Origin: Cellvibrionales bacterium UBA2034
GTDB taxonomy: Bacteria > Pseudomonadota > Gammaproteobacteria > Pseudomonadales > UBA7239
Assembly (NCBI GenBank): GCA_002333095.1
Contig: DDBK01000119.1
Coordinates: forward strand, 177 to 6,447
Length of the DNA stretch: 6,271 bases
Reading direction: 5' to 3'
The position numbers and the translations under genes were made by a program. Of this stretch, positions 1 through 6,271 are shown one piece after another. The notes under the pieces were generated by a model. That model ran no database searches and was not told where the DNA came from. It saw nothing but the letters and a program-made list of their open reading frames with translations. The stretch's first letter is position 1; each line of letters begins with the position of its first letter.

Positions 1-2
1 CA

Positions 3-926
3 CAAGCAGTCAAGAATCCGTTGACTATTGTACAAAGCGTAATCGGCATCTTCTCTTGCTTGCACATCACATGGCGCATATACAAACGGCAAACATCTAT
101 CACGCTGGCCACTATGGTTATTGCCATCATCGGCTATAGCATGTTGATAATGCTAATGGGAGGCGACTGGATGCCCGCCGGACGTTTATGGGTGCCAATC
201 ATTCCTCTAATCGCCATCACTATTTCATACAGCTTGTACACCCTGCTGCCCGCAAAGTTATTTACCTCCGCAATGGCAATCATCCTGTTTTTGAATATAG
301 GTAGCATTTCCGTTTTGGCAAATGATAATCTGGCGATTAAAGGCAACTTCTCCATGAAAAGAAATCCGGGAGAGTCGTCGCCTTATAGTTTTTTTGAATG
401 GCAGTCTCCCGACAATCGCGCCAATATTTCCACGCTGGAATTCTTGCAACCACTGGTTTCAAAATTGACTAACTTACAGCCAGATGGACTAATCATCCTG
501 AGCGGGCAAATGGGAATGATTCCCTATCACCTTTCACTCCAGCATCCGGGAAAACTCGGATTCACCGACAGGAACAGCCTGATTGACAGGAAATTGACCG
601 ATTGCAGTTACACCAACGGAAGACCTCGGGTTCCACAAGGAATTGATGGGTTAAACACCGGTTTTTTTCTGAAACAATCGGAAGAGCTGGTGAATCAATG
701 CGGGATTTCACCGCCGGATATTATTTATGACTTGTGGTGGCACAACCTGATTCCTGACACCATGCAAATGCTTGCCAGACGCGGCTACACCGTTGTATTT
801 ATCCAGCAGGGCCATATATCACCGTTGCAGGATCAACTGGTAGCGATTCGAACAGATCTATGGGGCGCAATAGGCAGGCCAGAGCCAGCAATACTTTCAC
901 CAGAAAGCAGTCCGATTGCACCCTAA
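3..926 (+). CDS. C-terminal part of a polytopic membrane protein, probably glycosyltransferase-like (5' end outside window)
   Basis: The frame is open to the left edge (codons from base 3), so the TTG at 21 is only an internal codon and the true start lies upstream. The visible 307 residues begin with about four hydrophobic membrane segments (roughly residues 10-26, 35-55, 65-88 and 90-108). A GGDWMP motif at bases 159-176, followed by AGRLWVPIIP, lies between segments two and three. A soluble tail of about 190 residues follows, containing GMIPY and, about 10 residues on, GFTDR. From memory, GGDWMP plus a later 'GxxPYY...GLxDR' block is typical of large envelope membrane proteins distantly like the arabinofuranosyltransferase AftB and other lipid-linked sugar transferases. 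That assignment is inference; substrate and pathway cannot be read. The catalytic N-terminal loops would lie outside the window. It ends 50 bases before ettA with no hairpin between, so read-through is possible. No frameshift is seen. Confidence 0.72.
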   Translation, partial: QAVKNPLTIVQSVIGIFSCLHITWRIYKRQTSITLATMVIAIIGYSMLIMLMGGDWMPAGRLWVPIIPLIAITISYSLYTLLPAKLFTSAMAIILFLNIGSISVLANDNLAIKGNFSMKRNPGESSPYSFFEWQSPDNRANISTLEFLQPLVSKLTNLQPDGLIILSGQMGMIPYHLSLQHPGKLGFTDRNSLIDRKLTDCSYTNGRPRVPQGIDGLNTGFFLKQSEELVNQCGISPPDIIYDLWWHNLIPDTMQMLARRGYTVVFIQQGHISPLQDQLVAIRTDLWGAIGRPEPAILSPESSPIAP

Positions 927-976
927 AGCTTCTTACGTTACCTTTCCCGCCAATTAATTTTATATGAGATAAACAC

Positions 977-2638
977 ATGGCGCAGTATGTCTTCACCATG
1001 AATCGCCTTGGCAAAGTGGTGCCACCCAAACGTGAAATCCTGAAAGATATCTCATTATCTTTCTTTCCAGGCGCAAAAATTGGCGTGTTGGGACTGAATG
1101 GCTCTGGCAAATCCACCCTGCTTAAAATCATGGCAGGCGTGGACACGGATTTCATTGGCGAAGCTCGTCCGATGCCAGACCTGAAGATTGGCTACCTATC
1201 ACAGGAACCCGAACTCGATCCCGCCAAGGATGTACGGGGCAATGTGGAAGACGGCCTGCGTGAACCACTGGATGCATTGAAAGCACTGGATGCCGTATAC
1301 GCAGCATATGCAGAAGAAAACGCAGATTTCGATGCTTTGGCAAAGAAACAGGCAGCACTGGAAGATATTATCCAGGCATGGGATGCACACAATATTGAAC
1401 ACAAAATGGAAGTCGCTGCGGATGCTTTGCGTTTGCCTCCGTGGGACGCAGATGTCACCAGACTGTCAGGTGGCGAACGGCGCCGTGTCGCATTGTGTCG
1501 ATTGCTCATGTCTCGCCCTGATATGCTGCTGCTGGATGAACCTACTAACCACCTGGATGCTGAATCTGTCGCGTGGCTTGAACATTTCCTTGTCGAGTTT
1601 CCCGGCACTGTCGTAGCAATAACGCATGACCGCTATTTCCTCGACAATGCCGCCGGTTGGATACTGGAACTCGATCGTGGGCGCGGTATTCCGTATGAAG
1701 GCAATTACACATCCTGGCTGGAACAAAAAGAGGCACGACTGCAGCAGGAAGAACGCTCAGAGAGTGCACGCCAGAAAACCATTGAGCGCGAACTGGAATG
1801 GGTAAGACAAAACCCCAAAGGCCGTCATGCAAAAAACAAGGCGCGCCTGGCACGTTTCGAGGAAATGAATACGCAGGAATTCCAGACCCGCAATGAAACG
1901 AACGAAATCTACATTCCACCCGGTCCGCGCCTGGGTGACAAGGTGCTGGAAATTGAACACGTCAGTAAATCTTTCGGCGACCGTATGCTGATTAATGATT
2001 TGTCATTTTCTGTTCCCAAAGGCGCAATTGTCGGCATTATCGGGGGCAACGGTGCAGGTAAATCCACCTTGTTCAGAATGATCACTGGCCAGGAAAAACC
2101 AGATAGCGGAAGCATCACTCTGGGCGATACAGTGAAAGTGGCATTTGTCGAACAGTCACGTGAAAAGCTCGATAACAATAAAACTGTCTGGGAAGCCATA
2201 TCTGACGGTCTGGATATCATCAGGATTGGTAACTATGAAGTGCCTTCCCGTTCATATCTCGGCAGGTTTAACTTCAAGGGATCAGACCAGCAAAAACGCG
2301 TGGGAGAGTTATCAGGCGGAGAGCGTGGCCGTCTGCAGCTGGCCAGCACACTGAAAGAAGGGGGGAATTTCCTGCTGCTTGATGAGCCATCCAATGATCT
2401 TGACGTAGAAACACTGCGCGCGCTGGAAGATGCATTACTGAACTTCCCCGGATGCGCAATGGTGATATCGCATGACCGGTGGTTTCTTGACCGCGTCTGC
2501 ACACACATCTTGTCATTTGAAGGCGACAGCAATGCAGTGTTTTTCGAAGGCACATACACAGAGTACGAAGCAGATCACAAAGCAAGAATGGGGGATCAGC
2601 AGCCAACACGCATGAAATACAAGCGCCTGAAAGAATAA
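977..2638 (+). CDS. ettA: Energy-dependent translational throttle protein EttA (ABC-F ATPase)
   Basis: A 553-residue cytosolic ABC-F protein, matching the usual 550-555. Known role of the family: it binds the ribosomal E site and, according to the ATP/ADP ratio, gates entry of the initiation complex into elongation. Two ABC domains are complete. Domain 1 has Walker A GLNGSGKST (39-47), signature LSGGE (163-167), Walker B ending D187-E188 and switch His217. Domain 2 has Walker A GGNGAGKST (356-364), signature LSGGE (445-449), D469-E470 and His499. The catalytic glutamates fall at exactly the E. coli numbers 188 and 470. The EttA-type arm (about 95-140) and the charged linker (about 242-322, with WVRQNPKGR and KARLARFEE) separate this from Uup and other ABC-F proteins. 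The start MAQYVFTM matches the E. coli N terminus; a weak GAG lies 8 bases upstream. Oddities: Gly replaces the usual Pro in the second Walker A (GGNG for GPNG), and EPSNDLD replaces EPTNDLD. The stop overlaps the cobU start. Confidence 0.97.
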   Translation: MAQYVFTMNRLGKVVPPKREILKDISLSFFPGAKIGVLGLNGSGKSTLLKIMAGVDTDFIGEARPMPDLKIGYLSQEPELDPAKDVRGNVEDGLREPLDALKALDAVYAAYAEENADFDALAKKQAALEDIIQAWDAHNIEHKMEVAADALRLPPWDADVTRLSGGERRRVALCRLLMSRPDMLLLDEPTNHLDAESVAWLEHFLVEFPGTVVAITHDRYFLDNAAGWILELDRGRGIPYEGNYTSWLEQKEARLQQEERSESARQKTIERELEWVRQNPKGRHAKNKARLARFEEMNTQEFQTRNETNEIYIPPGPRLGDKVLEIEHVSKSFGDRMLINDLSFSVPKGAIVGIIGGNGAGKSTLFRMITGQEKPDSGSITLGDTVKVAFVEQSREKLDNNKTVWEAISDGLDIIRIGNYEVPSRSYLGRFNFKGSDQQKRVGELSGGERGRLQLASTLKEGGNFLLLDEPSNDLDVETLRALEDALLNFPGCAMVISHDRWFLDRVCTHILSFEGDSNAVFFEGTYTEYEADHKARMGDQQPTRMKYKRLKE

Positions 2639-2640
2639 TG
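2636..2640 (+). other. TAATG stop/start overlap between ettA and cobU
   Basis: The ettA stop TAA (2636-2638) shares its last A with the cobU ATG (2638-2640). Only a weak purine run (GAAAGAA, 2629-2635) precedes the ATG. This arrangement usually means that ribosomes finishing the first gene restart on the second, so cobU translation is probably coupled to ettA. The overlap is seen directly; the coupling is inferred. Confidence 0.7.
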
Positions 2641-3144
2641 AAACACCTGATCCTCGGAGGTGCACGCTCCGGAAAAAGTCGTTTTGCTGAAGAGCTGGCG
2701 CTTGCCAGCGACAAGCGGCTGATTTATATCGCTACAGCGCAGGGGCTGGATGACGAAATGCAGCAGCGTATAAGCCATCACCAGCACCAGCGGGAGACAC
2801 GCTGGCAAACAATTGAAGAGCCGATCACACTGGCAGCAACACTCGCACAATACGCTGATAAAAATACCTGCATTCTGGTGGACTGCCTGACGCTCTGGCT
2901 CACGAATGTCCTGTTGGCTGGCGAAATAATATTCCAGCGCGAATACACCGCACTCTTAAAAACAGTACCTGAGCTGGCTGGAGATATTATTTTCGTCAGT
3001 AACGAAGTAGGTATGGGCATCGTCGCTGCAGACCCATTATCCCGTCTGTTTGTTGATGAGGCAGGCCGCCTGCATCAGGCACTAGCAAAGATATCCGACA
3101 GGACAACACTTGTCGTTGCGGGGCTACCCCTTTCTCTGAAGTAG
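2638..3144 (+). CDS. cobU: Bifunctional adenosylcobinamide kinase / adenosylcobinamide-phosphate guanylyltransferase
   Basis: A 168-residue cytosolic enzyme, slightly short for a family of about 170-185. It phosphorylates adenosylcobinamide and then transfers GMP to give adenosylcobinamide-GDP, the activated corrinoid for nucleotide-loop assembly in late cobalamin synthesis or cobinamide salvage. The P-loop GGARSGKS is at residues 7-14 and is followed by the family stretch IATAQGLDDEM (31-41). RISHH carries the His pair 47-48; His47 aligns with the guanylylated His of Salmonella CobU. DCLTLWLTN (82-90) and SNEVGMGIV (121-129) are the other conserved blocks. The start is fixed by the N-terminal MKHLILGGARSGKS and by overlap with the ettA stop. 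None of the usual partners (cobS, cobT, cobC, cobD) is in the window, so this copy stands apart from a cob operon, at least on this side. The sequence appears intact. Confidence 0.95.
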   Translation: MKHLILGGARSGKSRFAEELALASDKRLIYIATAQGLDDEMQQRISHHQHQRETRWQTIEEPITLAATLAQYADKNTCILVDCLTLWLTNVLLAGEIIFQREYTALLKTVPELAGDIIFVSNEVGMGIVAADPLSRLFVDEAGRLHQALAKISDRTTLVVAGLPLSLK

Positions 3145-3164
3145 CAGTTACCCGATAACGCAGA

Positions 3165-4292
3165 TTAACTAGCCGGCCGGATACCGATAGTAATTGTCGC
3201 CGTACCAACCTGACCACCGCGCAAGAAACGAACCTCAACTTTCTCACCGGGCTGGGCATGGGCAATGCGTTTCATACCGGAACGGGTGGCAGTGGCAGGC
3301 ACATCATCAAAATGGGTAATGACATCTCCGGGCAACAAGCCTGCCAATGCAGCAGGGCCATGAACATAGACACTCCGCACTGCAATACCCTGCCCTTTAG
3401 CCAATCCCATCGTGCGCGCTGAATAATCCTGGACACTTTGCGACTCGATACCGATCCAGCCCCGCACCACGTGCCCATATTGCACAATATCGTCCATTAC
3501 TTTGCGGGCTGTATCCGCGGGGATTGCATAGCCAATACCGACAGAGCCGCCCGTCGGGCTTTGGATGGCTGCATTAATGCCTACCAGGTTACCCATCGCC
3601 TCTACCAATGCACCACCTGAGTTGCCCTGATTAATAGCCGCATCCGTTTGCAAATAGTTTTCCTGGATACTCAGCTCCAGCCCATACCGCGCTGCCGCTG
3701 AAATAATGCCTTGCGTCACTGTCTGGCCCACACCAAACGGATTGCCAATAGCGAGTACCACATCGCCAATCCGCGCATGTTGTGGATCACCAAACTGGAT
3801 GACCGACAAATCCGGCAGATCAATCTTCAGCACCGCAAGGTCCGTCTCCCTGTCCATTCCGACAAGTGTGGCATTGGCATCACGGCCATCATGAAGACTC
3901 ACCAGAATCTCATCTGCATCGGCAATTACATGGTAGTTGGTCAGCACATACCCTTCCGGACGCACCACAACTCCCGACCCAAGCGATCCCTCAACACGCT
4001 CCTGCCTTGGAAGATTCCCTTCCAGCAATTTCTGCAATAGCGGGTCACCCACCAAAGGCATACGACGAACCACTTTGCGGGTAAAAATATTGACTACCGC
4101 AGGCATGGCCTTTTCAACAGCCTCTGCATAAGAAGCCGCTGCTGGCGCCTGGGACGGCACGCTGATGGCTGAGACACTCTTTTCAAGCATCTGCATTTTC
4201 TGGTGCTGGAGATACAGAAAAGCCAGCACGATACCTGCAATAACAGGCCAGACACATTCCTTGAGCACTGCGGTGAAAAAAGATGGCTTCAT
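3165..4292 (-). CDS. degS: Membrane-anchored DegS/AlgW-type periplasmic serine protease with one PDZ domain
   Basis: A 375-residue HtrA-family protease (E. coli DegS has 355). After a short N-terminal stretch, one hydrophobic segment (about 14-28) anchors the protein in the inner membrane with the protease outside; no signal-peptidase site is evident. The trypsin-like domain (about 55-270) carries His121 (TNYHV), Asp151 (TDLAVLKI) and Ser225 (NQGNSGG), a complete triad. A single PDZ domain follows (about 275-370) with the peptide-binding loop WIGI (279-282), equivalent to YIGI in DegS. Arg202 lies 23 residues before the Ser, exactly as DegS Arg178, the residue that relays PDZ occupancy to the active site. 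In the family, unfolded porin C-termini activate cleavage of the anti-sigma factor RseA, turning on sigma-E; neither rseA nor rpoE is visible here. Two PDZ domains, as in DegP/MucD, are absent. The ATG has no clear Shine-Dalgarno, but later Met codons would lose the anchor. Symbol given by type, not proven orthology. Confidence 0.88.
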   Translation of the reverse strand: MKPSFFTAVLKECVWPVIAGIVLAFLYLQHQKMQMLEKSVSAISVPSQAPAAASYAEAVEKAMPAVVNIFTRKVVRRMPLVGDPLLQKLLEGNLPRQERVEGSLGSGVVVRPEGYVLTNYHVIADADEILVSLHDGRDANATLVGMDRETDLAVLKIDLPDLSVIQFGDPQHARIGDVVLAIGNPFGVGQTVTQGIISAAARYGLELSIQENYLQTDAAINQGNSGGALVEAMGNLVGINAAIQSPTGGSVGIGYAIPADTARKVMDDIVQYGHVVRGWIGIESQSVQDYSARTMGLAKGQGIAVRSVYVHGPAALAGLLPGDVITHFDDVPATATRSGMKRIAHAQPGEKVEVRFLRGGQVGTATITIGIRPAS

Positions 4293-4353
4293 AATAAGGC
4301 TGGGTCGCTAATGGTGGCGTCGTCTATTGCTGTTGCGCTAATTACTGGGACGG

Positions 4354-4362
4354 ATTGTACCA
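4354..4362 (-). promoter_or_regulatory. Candidate extended -10 promoter for the degS-like protease
   Basis: On the minus strand the sequence reads TGGTACAAT: a TGn extension followed by TACAAT, one mismatch from TATAAT. No recognisable -35 lies 15-19 bases upstream, which fits an extended -10 promoter. Transcription would begin near 4347 and leave a leader of about 55 bases before the ATG at 4292. Assignment is from sequence match only. Confidence 0.4.
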
Positions 4363-4392
4363 GTTACGGTGGGTAATCCCCTTCATGCCCGC

Positions 4393-4398
4393 TATAAT
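4393..4398 (+). promoter_or_regulatory. Candidate -10 box (TATAAT) for sat
   Basis: A perfect TATAAT in the context CCGCTATAATGA lies 45 bases before the sat ATG, giving a predicted leader of about 40 bases. The hexamer at 17-base spacing (4370-4375, TGGGTA) is a poor -35, so the promoter may need an activator or rely on upstream contacts. It lies inside the upstream extension of the sat reading frame, which argues that translation does not start further upstream. Confidence 0.5.
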
Positions 4399-4431
4399 GA
4401 GCGACTTCCAATTTTGCCCGATTCAATTTCC

Positions 4432-4435
4432 GGAG
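4432..4435 (+). promoter_or_regulatory. Ribosome binding site of sat, fixing its start
   Basis: GGAG lies 8 bases before the ATG at 4444, the best Shine-Dalgarno match in the window. The same frame is open back to a GTG at 4369, but that codon lies upstream of the TATAAT box and the extra 25 residues look unlike the family. The GGAG therefore picks 4444 as the start. Confidence 0.75.
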
Positions 4436-4443
4436 ACCAGTCA

Positions 4444-5640
4444 ATGATCAAGCCACACGGTGCCGACACACTCAAGCCACTTTACGTGACCGACGCCACT
4501 GAACGCGCCCGACTCACTGCCGAAGCCGAAAACTTGCCATCCCTGCTGGTCAGCTCAGCTGCCGCAGGCAATGCTGTGATGCTGGCTGCCGGGTATTTCA
4601 CTCCGCTCACAGGTTTTATGAATCTTGCTGACAGTTTGTCTGTTGCAGAAACGCTGCATACCACCACTGGGCTATTCTGGCCAGTGCCTATCGTCAATAT
4701 GGTGAAAGACATTTCCACCATCAAGGATGCAAAGCGTATTGCACTGCGCGACCCTAACATCGAAGGCAATCCGGTGTTGGCCATCATGGACATCGAAGCG
4801 ATTGATGAAGCCAGCCCTGAACAAATCCGCCTCATGGCAGAAAAAATCTTTGGCACACTGGATGAGAAACATCCCGGCGCCAGCACGTTCATGCAGCAAG
4901 GAAAATTCCTGGTTTCTGGCCCTATTCAGGTGCTGAATTACAGTTACTTTCCAGAAGAATTTCCAGATACTTTCCGTACCGCCACGGACATTCGTAACGA
5001 GATAGCCGAACGCGGCTGGAAAAAAGTCGTCGCATTCCAGACCCGGAATCCTATGCACCGCGCCCATGAAGAATTGTGCCGCATGGCACAAGAGCGTCTT
5101 GGAGCGGATGGTATTGTGATTCACATGCTGCTGGGCAAACTCAAGGAAGGAGATATTCCTGCCGATGTACGCGATGCATGTATCCGTAAAATGGTCGATG
5201 TCTATTTTCCTGCCAATACAGTCATGATCACCGGCTACGGTTTTGACATGCTGTATGCCGGGCCTCGCGAGGCAGTATTGCATGCTATCTTCCGCCAGAA
5301 TATGGGAGCGAATTATCTGATAGTGGGACGTGATCATGCCGGGGTTGGCGATTATTACGGGCCTTTTGACGCTCAGACCATTTTTGATGAATCTGTACCT
5401 GCTGGCGCATTACAGATCGAAATTTTCCGCGCAGACAATACGGCCTTCTCGAAAAAATTGAACTGCGTAGTGATGATGCGTGAAGCACCTGACCACACAC
5501 CAGATGATTTCATCACACTCTCAGGCACCAAAGTGCGCCAGATGCTTGGCCAAGGGCTTGCACCACCACCAGAGTTTTCCCGGCCTGAAGTAGCAAAAAT
5601 CCTGATGGATTACTACCAAGTCATCGATGCCGGGAAGTAG
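4444..5640 (+). CDS. sat: ATP sulfurylase (sulfate adenylyltransferase), single-domain Sat type
   Basis: A 398-residue soluble enzyme interconverting ATP plus sulfate and APS plus pyrophosphate. A PUA-like N-terminal domain (to about residue 160) precedes the catalytic domain. The nucleotide-binding block QTRNPMHRAHE is at 199-209 (Gln199, Arg201, Asn202 and the His205/His208 pair) and GRDHAGVG at 295-302. LSGTKVR (359-365) is the third conserved block. It ends soon after, so the APS-kinase-like domain of fungal and some bacterial fusions is missing. It is not the CysDN heterodimer. Single-domain Sat occurs in lithotrophic sulfur oxidisers, where it runs towards ATP, in sulfate reducers, and in some bacteria for assimilation; the window does not show which. 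The Cys-rich zinc site known from some thermophile and archaeal Sat proteins is not seen: the stretch 329-345 has one Cys (341). No aprAB, cysH or sulfite reductase gene is nearby. Promoter and ribosome site are listed separately. Confidence 0.96.
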   Translation: MIKPHGADTLKPLYVTDATERARLTAEAENLPSLLVSSAAAGNAVMLAAGYFTPLTGFMNLADSLSVAETLHTTTGLFWPVPIVNMVKDISTIKDAKRIALRDPNIEGNPVLAIMDIEAIDEASPEQIRLMAEKIFGTLDEKHPGASTFMQQGKFLVSGPIQVLNYSYFPEEFPDTFRTATDIRNEIAERGWKKVVAFQTRNPMHRAHEELCRMAQERLGADGIVIHMLLGKLKEGDIPADVRDACIRKMVDVYFPANTVMITGYGFDMLYAGPREAVLHAIFRQNMGANYLIVGRDHAGVGDYYGPFDAQTIFDESVPAGALQIEIFRADNTAFSKKLNCVVMMREAPDHTPDDFITLSGTKVRQMLGQGLAPPPEFSRPEVAKILMDYYQVIDAGK

Positions 5641-5659
5641 TCACCACTAAATTCTACGT

Positions 5660-6271
5660 TCAGAACATTGCCAGCTGGCCACCCTGCTCTTCCAGATTGA
5701 CACCAATGCCAATCAATCTGACAGGTTTCTGGCCACGCTGGTAAGCCATATCCAGCAATGAAGCAAATACTGGCAACGATGGCAATAATGAACCCCGCTC
5801 CAGTGTTGTTGCTGAAAAATCACAAAACTTTAGTTTGATAAACGGCGACATAATCCGGTAGCGTGACTCCAGGTCCTGCAATCTATGCCGCAATTTTTCA
5901 TAGAGCTCAGGCAATCGCGCACGCGCTGTTTGCCGATCTGGCAGATCAAATACGTACGTGTGCTCAACACTCAGCGATTTGCGAGCACTGTCAATTTTTA
6001 GTGGCCGCCCATCAATGCCGCGTGAAAAATCAAACAATCTTTCCGCCATAGCACCAAAGTGCTGGTACAGATCCGCCTTGCTATAAGCCTGCAGCTGCCC
6101 GCACGTCTCAATGCCCAGTCCACGTAACCGGTTTAGCGCAACCTCTCCCACGCCAGGAATTCGCGCCACTGACAAAGCAGCCACAAACTCATCAACCCTG
6201 GCTGGCGGCAGGACAAAGAGACCATCGGGTTTCATCCAGTCACTCGCCACCTTGGCCAGAAACTTGTTTGG
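5660..6271 (-). CDS. dinB: DNA polymerase IV, C-terminal part (5' end outside window)
   Basis: A Y-family translesion polymerase. The frame is open to the right edge, giving the last 203 residues of a protein usually about 350-360 long; the GTG at 6250 is an internal Val codon. The fragment starts at the end of the palm with PNKFLAKVASDWMKPDG, a hallmark of DinB. The thumb follows, with helix-hairpin-helix text IPGVGEVALNRLRGLGI. The little finger begins near RKSLSVEHTYVFDL and contains FIKLKFCDFSATT and VRLIGIGVNL. The last five residues, QLAMF (5663-5677), are a canonical beta-clamp-binding motif, needed in E. coli Pol IV for access to stalled forks. The catalytic acidic residues lie upstream and cannot be checked. 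The promoter, and any LexA box for SOS control, is also outside. It converges on sat with a 19-base gap that holds no clear terminator hairpin. Confidence 0.95.
   Translation of the reverse strand, partial: PNKFLAKVASDWMKPDGLFVLPPARVDEFVAALSVARIPGVGEVALNRLRGLGIETCGQLQAYSKADLYQHFGAMAERLFDFSRGIDGRPLKIDSARKSLSVEHTYVFDLPDRQTARARLPELYEKLRHRLQDLESRYRIMSPFIKLKFCDFSATTLERGSLLPSLPVFASLLDMAYQRGQKPVRLIGIGVNLEEQGGQLAMF

Larger units (their letters stand above)
4293..4443. promoter_or_regulatory. Divergent intergenic control region between the degS-like gene and sat
   Basis: The 151 bases between the two divergent starts contain the candidate promoters listed separately and no gene I can support. The two -10 boxes are about 33 bases apart and face away from each other, so the upstream parts of both promoters overlap and one bound regulator could affect both. 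No strong palindromic operator and no -35 box close to TTGACA was found at 15-19 base spacing for either side. A seven-base repeat CGCTAAT (4306-4312 and 4336-4342) lies in the protease leader and may be chance. Confidence 0.55.

Noticed and set aside
3..926. Recent horizontal transfer of the left-edge membrane protein, suggested by AT-rich stretches
   Set aside because: Hand counts on sampled 60-base lines gave about 43-53% GC, overlapping the values of neighbouring genes. AT-rich stretches are also normal in membrane-spanning segments.
3145..3182. Possible bidirectional terminator between cobU and the degS-like gene (GTTA/TAAC pair and the palindrome CCGGCCGG)
   Set aside because: The stems are only four base pairs each, no T-run follows on either strand, and the palindrome lies within the protease coding end.
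4306..4342. Direct repeat CGCTAAT, two copies 30 bases apart
   Set aside because: A seven-base repeat in 151 bases is readily expected by chance, and no third copy or dyad symmetry supports an operator.
4369..4443. A 25-residue N-terminal extension of sat from GTG at 4369
   Set aside because: It runs through the TATAAT box, has no Shine-Dalgarno and does not look like the family N terminus. The ATG at 4444 has GGAG at ideal spacing.
4672..5337. A 221-codon open frame on the minus strand inside sat
   Set aside because: It lies wholly antisense to a clearly conserved sat gene, its translation has no recognisable domain, and I saw no ribosome site. It is most likely a shadow of codon use in sat.
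5641..5685. Possible terminator between sat and dinB (CCAGCTGG palindrome)
   Set aside because: The stem has no loop or T-run and sits inside the last codons of dinB.
1..6271. A new defence, mobile or RNA-based system
   Set aside because: No transposase, integrase, toxin-antitoxin pair, repeat array or structured RNA was seen, and nearly every base is taken up by recognised housekeeping genes.

Overview
The window reads as an ordinary, gene-dense chromosomal segment of a proteobacterium, with no sign of a mobile element, CRISPR array, RNA gene or new defence system. The organism is most likely a betaproteobacterium of the Nitrosomonadales/sulfur- or iron-oxidiser type. This is inferred from an EttA and a DegS/AlgW-type protease of proteobacterial form, a single-domain 'dissimilatory-type' ATP sulfurylase, and GC content near 50% in the lines I sampled. 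It is not proven by any marker gene.

Layout from left to right. (1) The C-terminal 307 residues of a polytopic membrane protein with a GGDWMP motif and a soluble tail; it is cut by the left edge and resembles the glycosyltransferase-like membrane proteins of cell-envelope loci. (2) After a 50-base gap comes ettA, the ABC-F translation factor. (3) cobU, for cobalamin nucleotide-loop assembly, starts inside the ettA stop codon (TAATG), so the two are probably co-transcribed and translationally coupled. (4) On the opposite strand, convergent with cobU and 20 bases away, is a membrane-anchored DegS/AlgW-like serine protease with one PDZ domain. (5) A 151-base divergent intergenic region carries a plausible extended -10 promoter for the protease and a perfect TATAAT -10 plus Shine-Dalgarno for the next gene. 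(6) sat, ATP sulfurylase. (7) Convergent with sat and 19 bases away is the C-terminal 203 residues of DNA polymerase IV (dinB), cut by the right edge and ending in a beta-clamp-binding QLAMF.

The genes do not form one pathway. They are five to six independent functions: envelope, translation control, cofactor synthesis, envelope stress proteolysis, sulfur metabolism and translesion synthesis. All four complete genes are intact with their key catalytic residues in place. The points most worth checking are the identity of the left-edge membrane protein, the ettA-cobU coupling, the sat/protease divergent control region, and the lineage and physiological direction of the ATP sulfurylase.
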